From Artocarpus heterophyllus (Eukaryota > Streptophyta > Magnoliopsida > Rosales > Moraceae), in NCBI GenBank assembly GCA_025403435.1, contig JAJQZP010000423.1:62001-126000 (forward strand): a DNA stretch of 64,000 bases, in the 5' to 3' direction. The position numbers and the translations under genes were made by a program. The notes under the pieces were generated by a model, which was not told where the DNA came from, did no database searches, and was given only the letters and a program-made list of their open reading frames with translations. Positions 43,050 through 54,539 of this stretch are shown here, in pieces; the stretch's first letter is position 1; each line of letters begins with the position of its first letter.

Positions 43050-45832
43050 GGATTCAAACCAATTACATCTAAAGAAGCTGATAAAAATTTTGTAAATGAT
43101 ACGCTTTTCCTTTTATTAATTAAAGGAAATTTTTGAATTCTCATTAATGTAGTAACTAGAAATTGCTCATTTGAGTTTCTTTATGTTCTGCTTTCTTTTC
43201 AATTCACATTCGATGTGATTATAGAAAATATTTCGATAAAATCACATAGTTTAACTTTCTACCACATGCTGTTAAACAACATCCTTCTTCTCATATAAGC
43301 GATAATTTATTGAAAAAAAAAATTAAAAAAATAAAATTCTTACAAACCTAAACTATAAAAGGTTAAAAATAAAAAATAAGGTAATGAGGCAAACAATGAT
43401 GGAGTCAGTCTTTCACACTCTAATTTTTTTTTTTAAAGAATAAACAGTATAAAAATTGTATCACAATATTTTTCAAGAATTAATTTAAATATTGAGAGTC
43501 TTATACTATGCAAAATACCCTATTAGTAGGGCCTTGTCATGAAATATTTGATTTTTATTAGAGTAATTGGCATTCTCAATTACAACCAAAATGCAAAACT
43601 TTTTGTTACTAAAATATAAAATTCTTACATGTCATAATAGTTTTAATTAAAATTGGTTCAAACCAATGATTTAAATTAATGCTCCTAAACATCCGATATA
43701 TATATATATATGTTTTTCAAATGATTTTAGTCATACCTAGTGCTCAAAAACATGCAGTGGCTATAAGAATTTCTTCCCCTGTTTTTTTTTTAATTTTTAT
43801 ATCTTGCATTTTCATGATATAAAAAGCCACCAAGTTTAGCATATGACAAATTTAGTAAAAGAAATAGCATTGCATTCAAGCTTTTTTTATACTCAAATGT
43901 TAATATTTAATATTGACACATCATTACATTAGAGGCTCTAAAAATCAATGGGAACAAAAATGAAAATATTAAACCTCAGTAAGAGCTTAATAAAAAAATT
44001 ATAAAATTTAAAGAGTCAAATTTTAATTTTTAAAAGATGAGTTGGGACAACAACCTACACTGAGCCTCAGCTAGCTCTGCCACATGACACCAAAGCTTAG
44101 ATTATAGCAAACAAAATAATTAAAAAGAGATAGATTAACCTGTTTGATTTACATAGAATGCCACGACTGGTTTTTGTTTACACAGAATATTTAAATAAAA
44201 AAAAGAGAAAATTGAGAGTAAGATTCCTAACAAAAAGGAAAAAAAAAAAAAAAAAAAACAGATGGTTGTAATTTGTACAAATGACCTCTCAATATTTTTT
44301 TAAGAGGGATTTTGATGAACGTCCTCCGGCCAAAAAAAATTTTGATAAATGGTCCACTTTTTTTTGGGCAGTTTTTGGCATAAAAAAAAAGGTTTTTTGG
44401 ACATCAAAACGGTTCCAGTTTTTTTTTTTTTCATCATGTTGAGGTTTCTTATTCTGCTACAGTCATTTTTCTTATTTTGTTGAAAAAAACTGAGACAGTT
44501 TACCTGCACAGAAAAACGTGTTTTTTTTATTCCAAAAAAAAGGAGGCCTTTTGTCCAATTCAAAATTTTTTTTTTCCTATTCATCGAAATCTTCCTTTTT
44601 TTTTTTTTAACATTAACACAACAATTTTTAAACTCTTAAAGCCTTTAACAATTAATACACTTTTGTTAAAATCCGTTAAAAGCCTCGGGGACCACACGGT
44701 GATTGGTTTTGAGATTCAATTTGCAAAATACTACTGTTACCCCGTTAACTTAGGGCGAGCTGTTGGACTCTAGTCTGTGGGCTCAGCCCAGGAAAAATAA
44801 ACGAAGGAACCTTGGTTTGGACGCATTTCATTTATCAGACGCAAGTTTTCTTCTAAATGAAGTCTGTGAGGAAAAAAGTCAAATAAATAAATGAAATAAA
44901 AGATTAATTATATGATTACATTTCTAGGTTTGACTATTTCTGATTTTGTCTTGTATGTTTTTAAAAAATTATAAAGATATCTTTAAAATTTTAAAAATTT
45001 ATTTTAAATTTATCCATATAAATATAAAAAATTTGACAAAACAATATAACTATTGTCAATATTTTATATGTTAAAAATATAAAAAATCTTAAAACAAAGC
45101 ATTAAATTTAAAAAAAAAATTAAGTTTTATGATTTTTTAAATTTTAGAATATATATTTTAAAATTGTTCTCAAGAAAAACATATATTTATTAACAAATTA
45201 GTTTTAATTAAGGGTACTTTATTTTATCTTCGTGTTTTTTTAAATAAAAAGAGTCTACGAGAAATAAAATTTAAACAAAATTTTCAAATTTAAATGATAT
45301 TTTTATAATTTTTAAAAATAAAAAAATAAATTAAAAAATAATAAAAAATAAAAAATATAATTATAAAATTGTCTTATAAAATAAAAAAATAATCTTATTT
45401 AATTCATAGATTATAATTTTACCTTTTATAAAACTATAAATGTTAATATATTATATTTTAGACTGAATGTTACAGTTTTATAAGGAAGGAAATAATCATT
45501 AAAAGGATTTTTCAAAATAATAACAGTACGGACGGTAACAGAAGCGCAACACAACCAAAGCAGGAAAAACAGGGACAAAAACCAGCGGTTTTGGACTTTT
45601 CGGCAAGTGCCTTGAAAACCCCCCTTGTTTTTCTTATTTTCAGGGGACACACCCACAAAACAACAATTCCAGTGGGCTCCTTCCTTCTTAACTTCCTTTA
45701 AATTCATATGCCTACTTTCCCCTTTCAAGTCTCGGAACGCACAAAACCTCATTTTTCTTCTATAACCATTCACATCTTTCTGCTGTAAAAGACAGAAAAA
45801 ATAAAGAGCAATTTGTTTGAGTTTCTTCTGTA
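43050..45832. other. Intergenic, homopolymer-rich, no gene seen
   Basis: Contains a short TA run (43698-43711), long A or T runs (about 44239-44260, 44419-44432) and extremely AT-rich DNA at 44960-45420. Frames at 44300-44773 are encoded largely by poly-T/poly-A and are not credible. The frame 45426-45773 lies on the other strand, in the promoter region of the next gene. Confidence 0.5.
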
Positions 45833-46078
45833 ATGGCCTCTCTTTTGCTTCTATTGTCTGAACTCATTAGCCACCACAGCGCCGACCCAGATTTCTGGTT
45901 AACCCTTTCTTCAAATTCGTCTTCTTCTTGTGGTTCTGCTTTTGCTTCATCTGCAGTTTCAAAAAAACCCATTGAGAAGAAGAGCAACAAGGAGTGGGAT
46001 GATTTATCAGAAGAGATGAAGATGATGCATAAAGGCCTACACGAGTTTAGAGTTTCTGTCGACTTAGTTTGGCCTTGA
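45833..46078 (+). CDS. Putative small protein, unknown function
   Basis: 81 residues, MASLLLLLSELISHHSADP, then a Ser-rich middle (SSNSSSSCGSAFASS), a lysine-rich segment and an acidic/amphipathic end (WDDLSEEMKMMHKGLHEFR, then VSVDLVWP). The ATG context (GTAATGGCC) is good, base composition is clearly less AT-rich than its surroundings, and the flanks look like a leader and a T-rich 3'UTR. The hydrophobic start is short and interrupted by E and H residues, so a signal peptide is doubtful. I do not recognise the family. Confidence 0.55.
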   Translation: MASLLLLLSELISHHSADPDFWLTLSSNSSSSCGSAFASSAVSKKPIEKKSNKEWDDLSEEMKMMHKGLHEFRVSVDLVWP

Positions 46079-46197
46079 GATCGTCGTTTCGTTTTGTAGT
46101 TTGTAATTCTTTTTTGGCTTTCTGGGTTGAGAACAAAATGTAAGTTTATAAAATTTATACAATGATTTTGTATTGATAAGTTGGATCAATGTAAATA

Positions 46198-46226
46198 TCT
46201 TTTGTTTGTTTGTTTGTTTGTTTGTT
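46198..46226. repeat. (TTTG)n microsatellite
   Basis: About seven TTTG units in the 3' flank of the small gene. Confidence 0.9.
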
Positions 46227-46406
46227 TAAATGAAACAATTAACTTCTATTTCAAAAAGATCATGAAGGCCATGCATAAAAAGAAAACTACTCAACATCGA
46301 CAAGGAGAAAACGGAGTATATTATATTATATAGATGTATGTATTTATGTATGTATGCATGTGTGTGTAGGAAAATTTAACTCCAGAGTAGTATACTTGAA
46401 AGAAAA

Positions 46407-46765
46407 GGAAGAATTTGAAGAAAGGGCAAAAAAAAATTTAAATAGAGGAAATGACTTTTTTTTTTTTAACCAAAAAATATGTTTTTTGTGCAGTTAAATT
46501 GTTTCAGGTTTTTTAAAAAAAATAAAAAAAATAACTGTAGTAGGATAAGAAACTTCGATAGGATAAAAAAAACTGAAACTATTTTGATGTTTTAAAAGCT
46601 TTTTTTAATATCAAAAATTGAAAAAAAAAAGTCATTGACCAAAAATTTTTTTCTAAAAAGTTATTTTTATAAATCCTTCGAAAAGGAAGAATTTGAAGAA
46701 AGGGCAAAAAAAAATTAAAATTGAGAAAATGACGTATTTTTTTTTAGAACCAAAAAATACATTTT
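46407..46765. repeat. Direct repeat pair, 280 bp apart
   Basis: GGAAGAATTTGAAGAAAGGG followed by an A-run and GAAATGAC-type sequence occurs at about 46408-46490 and again at 46686-46765, including the ACCAAAAAATA phrase. This is a local duplication in A/T homopolymer-rich DNA. Confidence 0.7.
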
Positions 46766-46769
46766 TTTT

Positions 46770-48200
46770 TTTTTTTTTTTTTTTTTTGCCTTTTTGCTAG
46801 TTCCAGGTTAAAGAGAGAAAAATATTTGGGCCAAGTCTTTCAGATTTATGCTCTCCCTGGCACAATCATATATCATCATGTATTTAAGGGAGGGGAAAAA
46901 ATTATGGGTGGAAGGGGAAAAAAAACTTATAAAATGTACTTTAAGGAAGAAAAATAAAAGTAACGAGAATGAACCAAAAAAAAAAAAAGGAAAAGAAAGA
47001 AAGAAAGAAATGGGAAGATTTTTAATTACATATGTGATTAGCAGAACCGGCTCATTGGTGAGGCCTCAGATAACTAGGTAAGGTCGCACCTCGTATTTAT
47101 TTGTTTATTTGTTCTATGTTCTTGTTGTAATTGCTTGTGTTTTCGACCTTTGTAGTAAAAATTTGTTGATAAATAATGTAGGCACATTGCCTATAAGTCT
47201 AATTAGTCTAGTGGCATCAAGGTTCGGAAGAGGTGGGGCTATGGGAACGTTGTGGTTCCATCCTTCTTGTAAAACTAAAAAATAAAAAATCAAAGATAAA
47301 AAATAAAAGTTAATCCAATAAACAGTTTTAACTTTAAAGTTAAAAAAGCTTCCCTTTGGTTCCGAATTTATATTTTATCTTATATTTTATTTCATTTTGG
47401 TCTTTTATTAACAAGATGTTATTAAGGATTAAAATTAAAAAAAAATCTATAATGAGAAATTAAATACAACAATTTTAACGCATGTACCTAATCCAAAACA
47501 ATTTTATCTTATCGTTAATAGATGAGTTTTATTCGATCAAAACTCACAATTTTGTGGAAAGTGCACCTCTCTTTTTTTCATCTTTCTTTTTCCCCTTCTT
47601 TCTTTACCTTTTTTTTTTAACCATGACGGCCTAATGTGATGTGATGGGTTCCCTACACTTAATTTTTGCTAGTCTTCAAGTAAAATGTAAACAAAAAGAA
47701 AAAGGCAAACTAATATTAACCTTCTGACATTCTATCTTAGAGAACAGTAAAAGATTATAGCCTTGAAATCAAATAAGCATGAGTTAAATCCATATTCGTT
47801 ATAAAGTTAACATATTACTACAATAATCATAGTCAAATGTGTGCATGAAGTAGCCGATGTCAATGATGATTATGTTGTGCATGCTTTAAACATGTAAAAT
47901 TCTCATAAACCTTATAAAACTAATCACCCAATTTCTATTGAGCGTGTCAACATATTTCTCTCTTTTTTCTTTTTTTTTTTGCTTTATCTTTTGAAATATA
48001 TTTCTCTCTCTCTCTCTTTCCTTTTTTTTTTTTTGGTCTTCACCTTTCTTTTCAACAACTTTCCTTTCATTTTTAACTCGATTCTTACTCTCTTCTACAC
48101 TTATCTCTTGTTCCCAACTCAACTATTTTCTAAATTTTTCTTTGCCTGAAATAAGTCTTTAAGGCTTCAATTTATTTTTAGAAGAAGGATAAAGAAAATA
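46770..48200. other. Intergenic, no gene seen
   Basis: Poly-T and poly-A tracts (46757-46787 and 46977-46989), CT repeats (48003-48018) and short spurious frames. No gene recognised. Confidence 0.5.
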
Positions 48201-49830
48201 AGTATGCTCGAGCTAGGCAAGAAAATATAGTTAACCAAAGAAAAATATCTACATGAAGGCTCAAATTGGTTTAACAGAGGATGTCCTCATGGGAACATCA
48301 ATCAGAGCTTTGGTTAAGTTGATCTTGGTGCTATAGTCTTAGTGCCTTAATCATTTCCCGAGTGATGTTCAATTAGCTATTCATATCAAAAGATCTCCAA
48401 AAGAGTTCTACAGTTAATCCTATATGTCAAAGCCAAAGAGCTAGTCAAAGTAAGAGTATAGGTATCTACTCATCCTAGCATGCTTATCTTTGTACCAAAT
48501 AATACGGCTATTGTACAAGAAGATGCAAGTATAATAATTATAAATATATATTAACTAAAGATTGATATCAGGATCCAAAACAATACTTGTAATCAATCAA
48601 AGCCATAACATTTAAGCTTAGTTCTCATAAATGTAGTTGAAAGGTATCTCAAGACTCAAAAACATAAAATATACAAATATTTATAAATATTTTATATTTT
48701 AAACAAAACAAAATCTAAAAGAAAAAACTAAAAATCCTAAATCCTTTTCACCACACTTAATCCTTATATTGTCCTCAATGTAAGACTAATGCCATAAATA
48801 AAAAAAAAAAACTAAGTACAAAAGAAAAGAAAAAAACAAAGTAAACAAAATAATAAAAGCAATAAAGGATAGAATAAAGAAGAATAAGAAAATCAAATCT
48901 AGTTATGTTGTATACTTTTCAAATTGACTTCCAATAAGCATTTGGTTTAATGTTTTTAGTTTAACTTTGAGAAGTGTTCAACAAAAAACAGCTTTCACCT
49001 ATAGAATGTGTGATAAAAAACCACATATGAATATTAATGCCCTCAAGCTTGGAAATATATGAAAGTAGTGTGCTTGTCGCACCAACAACACATAGTGTAA
49101 AATGATAAGCTCGAAAAAAGAGTTCTAATTTTTTCTTTAGTTCGAAGAGGGGATAATAGGGTAAAGGTAGCATCAATGGGAAGTAAGGACTCATTGGTGG
49201 TTATGTGTTATCATCATCAATGATCCTGTATTCTTCTTCATCCACCAATGTCTCTTTTCACACCTCTTCATGTATAAACCCTTAAAATTGTTCTTTATTC
49301 TCCACTTGGCTATCTGTAATTATGCTTGTAATTTGATCTTCATAGCACTCATGGAATAGGATAGGCATTGCGTCATTCATCAAATTGAAAATAGTGTTAA
49401 TCGAGCTAGTGTCCAACTTAGCAAAGTATTGAGCTAACATAACTTGAAGGGGTCTTCTTCTTCTAGTTTAGGCTCTATCATATCTAGAGGCTCAAATTCC
49501 TATTGAACTTCTATGTAATTTAAATTACTCTCTCAACCTTTCTCATGAAGCCATATCATATTTTTCACCATTTGATTCTTGCCACAACAATTGAAAGATT
49601 TCACGTCATCTTCTAGATAACTCTCTGAAATTGTTCTCCTAAGATGCTTCAATAATTCATCAAGGTCCTTTTTTAAAGTTAATGTGAACTTCAAAAAGTT
49701 TGGTATGAATTATAGAATTCTCCAATGAAGCTATTATTATTTTCTCAAGACTTAATATTTTTTCTTCTAGATGCTTGATGGGTTGGTTCATAAATTCAAG
49801 GATATGGATACATGGAGTTGGTGACTCTAA

Positions 49831-50088
49831 CTATACAGTGAAGGATCTCAATGCCAATATATAGTAGTCAAAACATGCCATCTCATTCAACAAATGAATT
49901 GCAGTTTCATGTCCTCTGTTTGACAAGTGACTACTGGTTGTTAAAGCTCCATTATCTACCCAATTTCTTGTTTCATCATCTAATCCCTTGCAGAAGGAGA
50001 AAGTAAGAGACCAATTTGAATAGTTGTGGTTGGAAAATCTTCTTACAAAGTCATTGAATTGCTCCCAAATGGCATAGAATGGCTCCAA
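49831..50088 (-). pseudogene. Retrotransposon gag domain remnant (Athila-like)
   Basis: The frame contains FYAIWEQFNDFVRRFSNHNY, then WSLTFSFCKGLDDETRNWVD, GALTT and HLLNEMA. This follows the E.W.RF..L...P.H......FY.GL...R..VD..A.G......A..LL..MA pattern of the gypsy gag (Retrotrans_gag) domain. It is incomplete on both sides. Confidence 0.65.
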
Positions 50089-50237
50089 GTGTTGTTTGGC
50101 AAAACTTGCGAATACTCATTGATAGAACACCTCAAAGTACCTCACAAGAAAAATAAGACAAAAAAATTAAAAACAAAGAAGGAAAATTAATTAATACAAA
50201 CAAAAGGAAAAAAATAATCAATTAATTAGGTAAACAA

Positions 50238-50255
50238 TCCTACGATATGGTGCCA
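50238..50255 (-). promoter_or_regulatory. Probable PBS, tRNA-Asp type, diverged
   Basis: Minus strand reads AAATT then TGGCACCATATCGTAGGA, at the place and with the flank expected for the Athila PBS (TGGCGCCGTTGCCGGGGA), but with several changes. Confidence 0.4.
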
Positions 50256-50804
50256 AATTTTGATAGGTTCTGAAAGAAGTACTAAATCAAACCTCGTTAA
50301 AAACATAATCATTATTGAGTAGAGTGGTAAGCAAAGGTCATTCCTATAAAAGATTGGTTCTAATTAATAAGTTATTGACTCTAAAACCTTAGACACAATA
50401 AAACCATGCACAAATTGAGGGTTTTGATTATTAACTAAATTGTTAAATTAAAGAAAGCATAAATTAAAGAGTGCAAAATAAGAATTTCAAGAAGTTGTAA
50501 ACAATAATGATAAAACTAGTTAAAGTACCATTCCTTGTCACAAGACAATATCTTAAATTAATCATATAAATTATCTTTAAATCTCTATTGAAGCTACCAA
50601 CAGTAGATAACATCAAACTTTGTTATTTCAATTGCTCCTTACTGTATCATTCAATAAAAGAAGCTCTTTATTAAATCTTCTACTATTAAATAACTTAAAA
50701 AAGTTTTTCTAGATTAAACCTAACAAAAGCATTAAAGTTGAGAAAGATAGGTTAATTCAAAAAACAACCACATAAGCTTAGTTTATTCATCTTGAGTTAT
50801 GTTT

Positions 50805-51490
50805 TGTTAGACATGTATGTCCTAAAGAGTAAAATGTTATAATATGTTTTTAGAGACATGTTATCAAGAAAGAATATATTTATTGTTCATATACCAAATG
50901 TTGTCTTTTTTATATTCATATCTGTTAAATGTATGCTAAGCAAACAAAATTCTAAGATTGTTGGTCTAAACCTTTAAGAATCAGGCATATGATAGATAGA
51001 TTATATAGAAGACATAATTCTAAAGATAATGGTCTAAATCATAAGATCCGTAATCGAGAGAATAAATTTAGGTGCTTTATTTATGCTAAGATTGTTATAT
51101 TGTTTACATCCCTGATGGGAGATGGCTTGTCTTGGCCATCAAAGTTAGACTCTATAAGTAGAAACATTGGTAAATTGTCATAGGTGACAATGTATTGGAT
51201 CGGGACATAAAGTGGAATTGATTTGATTAATAATTCTATCTATGCAAATCAATTCACTTTAGACAATCATATGTGTTATATCTTAATCCTAAAATGACTA
51301 ATAGACCTATTATTTTGACTTATGTCTTTTGATATACCAAAGGGTGACACCGTGACTTTGTGATGGTGTGTATACTGGTATGTTAGAGACATGATTTTGG
51401 ATAGTGTAGACCTGTTATTCATAAATATAGAATCCATAGCTCCATCGGTGGAGTTAATGCTATTCTCTTATGTGCGTGCAATTTATACTA
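50805..51490 (+). mobile_element. Partial LTR, same family as the 2-kb solo LTR
   Basis: Begins TGTTAGACATGTATG and follows the minus strand of 17704 down to about 17030 with most bases shared (for example AAGAATNAGGCATATGAT and CCAAAGGGTGACACC). Homology ends near 51490, so only the first third of the LTR is present, in the opposite orientation to the solo copy. Confidence 0.8.
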
Positions 51491-54400
51491 TTGAGACGTG
51501 CCTATTAAACAATCCTCAGATGCGTTACTTTACTTAGTGGACACTACATGTGTCATCCTCCCTGTATACTATCTCTAATCTTAATATTAGCGCACCTTTT
51601 ATTGGCATCAGGAGGGGCATATAAATGGCCCTTAAACCGCTGCTATTTCCCAAGCCTCAACATCTTACTCTTAAACTTGCTAATCATATTGTCTAGACAT
51701 CATCATTTCTCTAGTTCTTACTATCTATACTCTTATCGAGGATGTCTTATCGATGCACTTGAAAGAGATCACTCCTTTATGTCTATCGTTTCCTGGGGGA
51801 CGTGCTTCAACTTCATAGCCTCAGCTTTGGAAGTCTTTTGTTATAAGTCCTAGAAAATTTTGTTGTTAAGTTGACGTCATAGTTGGGCTTTTTTTATGTG
51901 TCTAAGCACACTTATAGTTTTCTTTTTTCTTAAATGGAACTAACTTAGGATTACTCCGACCATCGACTACATAACTAAGTGTTTCTTAAAAGGTTGGGCG
52001 ATACTCTTATTAGTATGTTCTACCACTAATTCTAGAGGATTTCTCTTCAATATGGCACATCTTAGCTAGTCAATGGGTTTTTATTGTCCTTATACTTGTA
52101 TTTCATAGCATCTGATTACTAACGAGATTTTGGTGCTTAAATCTAAGGTCTTCGATCATGTTTATTCCATAAATTTTTCCTATTTTTAGGTTTTATAAAG
52201 TAGAGGGGTGACCACTTCTACTTGAGGTGGTCTTCTTAGCTTAGTCGCCTAAATCTTGTAAGTCTACTACTCTAGCTAGAAATTATATATTCACTATCTT
52301 AAGCGAATTTCTTTGTCTACTTATCTTAAATTGGTTCTCTGCTTGTTGATGACTAAAGATCATTTAATAACATGGCAAACTGTGTCCTTGAAAAAACATA
52401 TCTATATGCTTATCTTAAACTAGGTTTTATGGCTATTGATGACTAGATGCCATCGAGTCATATAATAGGATGTATTCTTTTGTTTAGGAATTTTTATTGG
52501 TTTCTCCTTTGTTATGGCTACTCTATCTGAGTTACATAGCTCTATTAGAGGAATTTAGATTTTGAACTATCCTAAAGTCCTTTCTTTCTAACTCTTAAAC
52601 AGGTATGTTAATAACAGTATATTATAATTCTTATTATCGTGTAATACCCTTGTGATATTACTAACATTTCTTAGGTGAGTGAAGGCAACTTTGCTTCATC
52701 AATCTCTACTTAGCGTGATCTTAACTTCTTATAGGATGGTGTTCAACCGATTCACATAACTTATTTATTGCTTATTCTTTTACTAATTTATTTATATTAT
52801 TGTTATTATTATTATTATTATTATTTTATGTTGAGGTTGGTTATCTCATTCTGAGATTGCTATTGTGGGGTGTATTTGGTCAAATACTAGTATAGAAGTA
52901 ACCACCCATAGACAGTCCGTGACCTCTGGGCAGTTCTTCTCTTATATCTTGAACTTCTACTTATATTTCAATTTCTTGTAAGAGTCTGTGTATTTATCCT
53001 TATCGAGATTCTAATTCTATAGAATATATTCTTTTATTGTAATCTAAGAGGTTGGGTTCTTAATGGGTTTTTTATTAACCTTATTGTGCATGTTCATTAT
53101 GCATTACATAGTTCTTATAAACTAATCATGTTTACAATATAGACAACAATGTCAATCATAACATTCATTTGCATATCATACATACACATAATGTTTATAA
53201 CCATATCATACATATACTTGTCATTCATACTTACATATCATAAAGTTGCTAAATATTTTTCTTTTGTTAGCAACTATTTCATATTATACTTTAAGTCATA
53301 TTGAATTAATAATACATACAAAATCATATTTTATAACATTCATACATATATCATTCATACTTTCATATCATTAAATTGCTAAACTTTTTTTTTTGTTAGC
53401 AATTATTGCACACTATAGACCCTTTTTTCTAGATCGAGACTTTACTCGCCTCCAGCAGGTTGTATAACATAAACTTCTTCCTATTGGAAGCTTCTATCAT
53501 TCATACATAAATCTTACTTCTTATACTATACGTATACTTGCTTAGTCGTATGACATGTCACACCACTAATCTTGTAGTGGTACTATACCCATCTATTCTT
53601 TTACGTCATCTCTAAGTCAGATATTGATGTCCTCATTAATGGTCCAAGTCAAGAATTATTTTTTTTGACAAAATGCTCATTTGCGTTTTGAAGAAATTTC
53701 TTGTCATCATCGCCTTTATGATAATTCTCCAAAGAAGATTTCATTCTTGCATCCCTTGTGTATCCTAATTATGACTTTATGGCAAAGTGTAAGGTGTTGT
53801 CCATCCGCCTATAGAATCGGCTTTTAATGAGGATCCGCTTGTATGCTACATGAGGGGCAGATTTGGTCATGGGTTAGCAATTAAGCTGTGAAGAACTTGC
53901 GGCTTCTTTTCTTTTTGGAGTGGAGCAGCCTTGATCATAGTCCCCTAGCTAATGCATAATAAGAAGGGTGAAGCTAAAATAAAATAAGAAGCAAGTCTTG
54001 AGGAAGAGAGGAAAAAAAGTTTAGAAAATGACTATTTTGTTATTATTTTAATTATTTTTTTTATAATAGTTGAAAATCTTACTTTTAAATTAGTGAGATT
54101 AATTAATCATTTTTTTAAAATTTGAATAAGTTTTTGTGGAACCTCTGGATCCTTTGTCGATTAGTCAATCGACCTCTGTAGTTGTAGCTTTAAATATTCT
54201 CGCTCGAATTTGTATTCTAAGTGTTGATTATCTCGAAGTGTCAATTCGAGCGCCTACATGATTCTAGGTATTGTCCTGCTCGTTTAGGGAGTTGGCATCC
54301 AATACCGCTCCCTATGATTTGAGGCATCTTGGTGGCTATGCTTGGCGTTGGACCTTAAGAGGACATCTAAAACTATGCTCAGCATATCGATGGCTTGATT

Positions 54401-54525
54401 GCCGTTATTCGAAATTTCAACACTTAGTAACTAACGTAACTTAATTTAACATTTACTTAAATAAACTTACTTGGACTGTGGCGAAGTTGGCGCATGACAA
54501 CGTGAAGTAGGATGGCAGGATACTG
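51491..54525. mobile_element. Decayed retrotransposon DNA, unclassified
   Basis: No intact frame. About 52870-53110 is an inverted match of 62520-62720 in the LTR-like copy at the right end: the complement of 53040-53105 parallels AACATGCACAATAAGGTCC...ACCCATTAAGGATATAACCTCC at 62549-62608. The part next to the PBS (about 54130-54525) would be leader and early gag of the element whose 5' LTR starts at 54540, but I cannot read a protein. An ATT run lies at 52797-52824. Confidence 0.4.
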
Positions 54526-54538
54526 ACTTTGATACTAA
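54526..54538 (-). promoter_or_regulatory. Primer-binding site of the large gypsy element
   Basis: Minus strand reads TTAGTATCAAAGT right after the LTR end, ten of thirteen matches to TTGGTATCAGAGC. It identifies the adjoining sequence as a 5' LTR on the minus strand. Confidence 0.65.
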
Positions 54539-54539
54539 T

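Larger units (their letters stand above)
48200..50804 (-). mobile_element. Degenerate Athila/LARD-like gypsy fragment
   Basis: The gag remnant (49831-50088) and the PBS (50238-50255) give minus polarity. The DNA at 50256-50800 would be the 5' LTR or leader; phrases such as GGTAAGCAAAGGTCATTCC are typical of plant LARD/Athila-type leaders. Left of the gag remnant the sequence is non-coding. The left boundary is an estimate. Confidence 0.45.
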
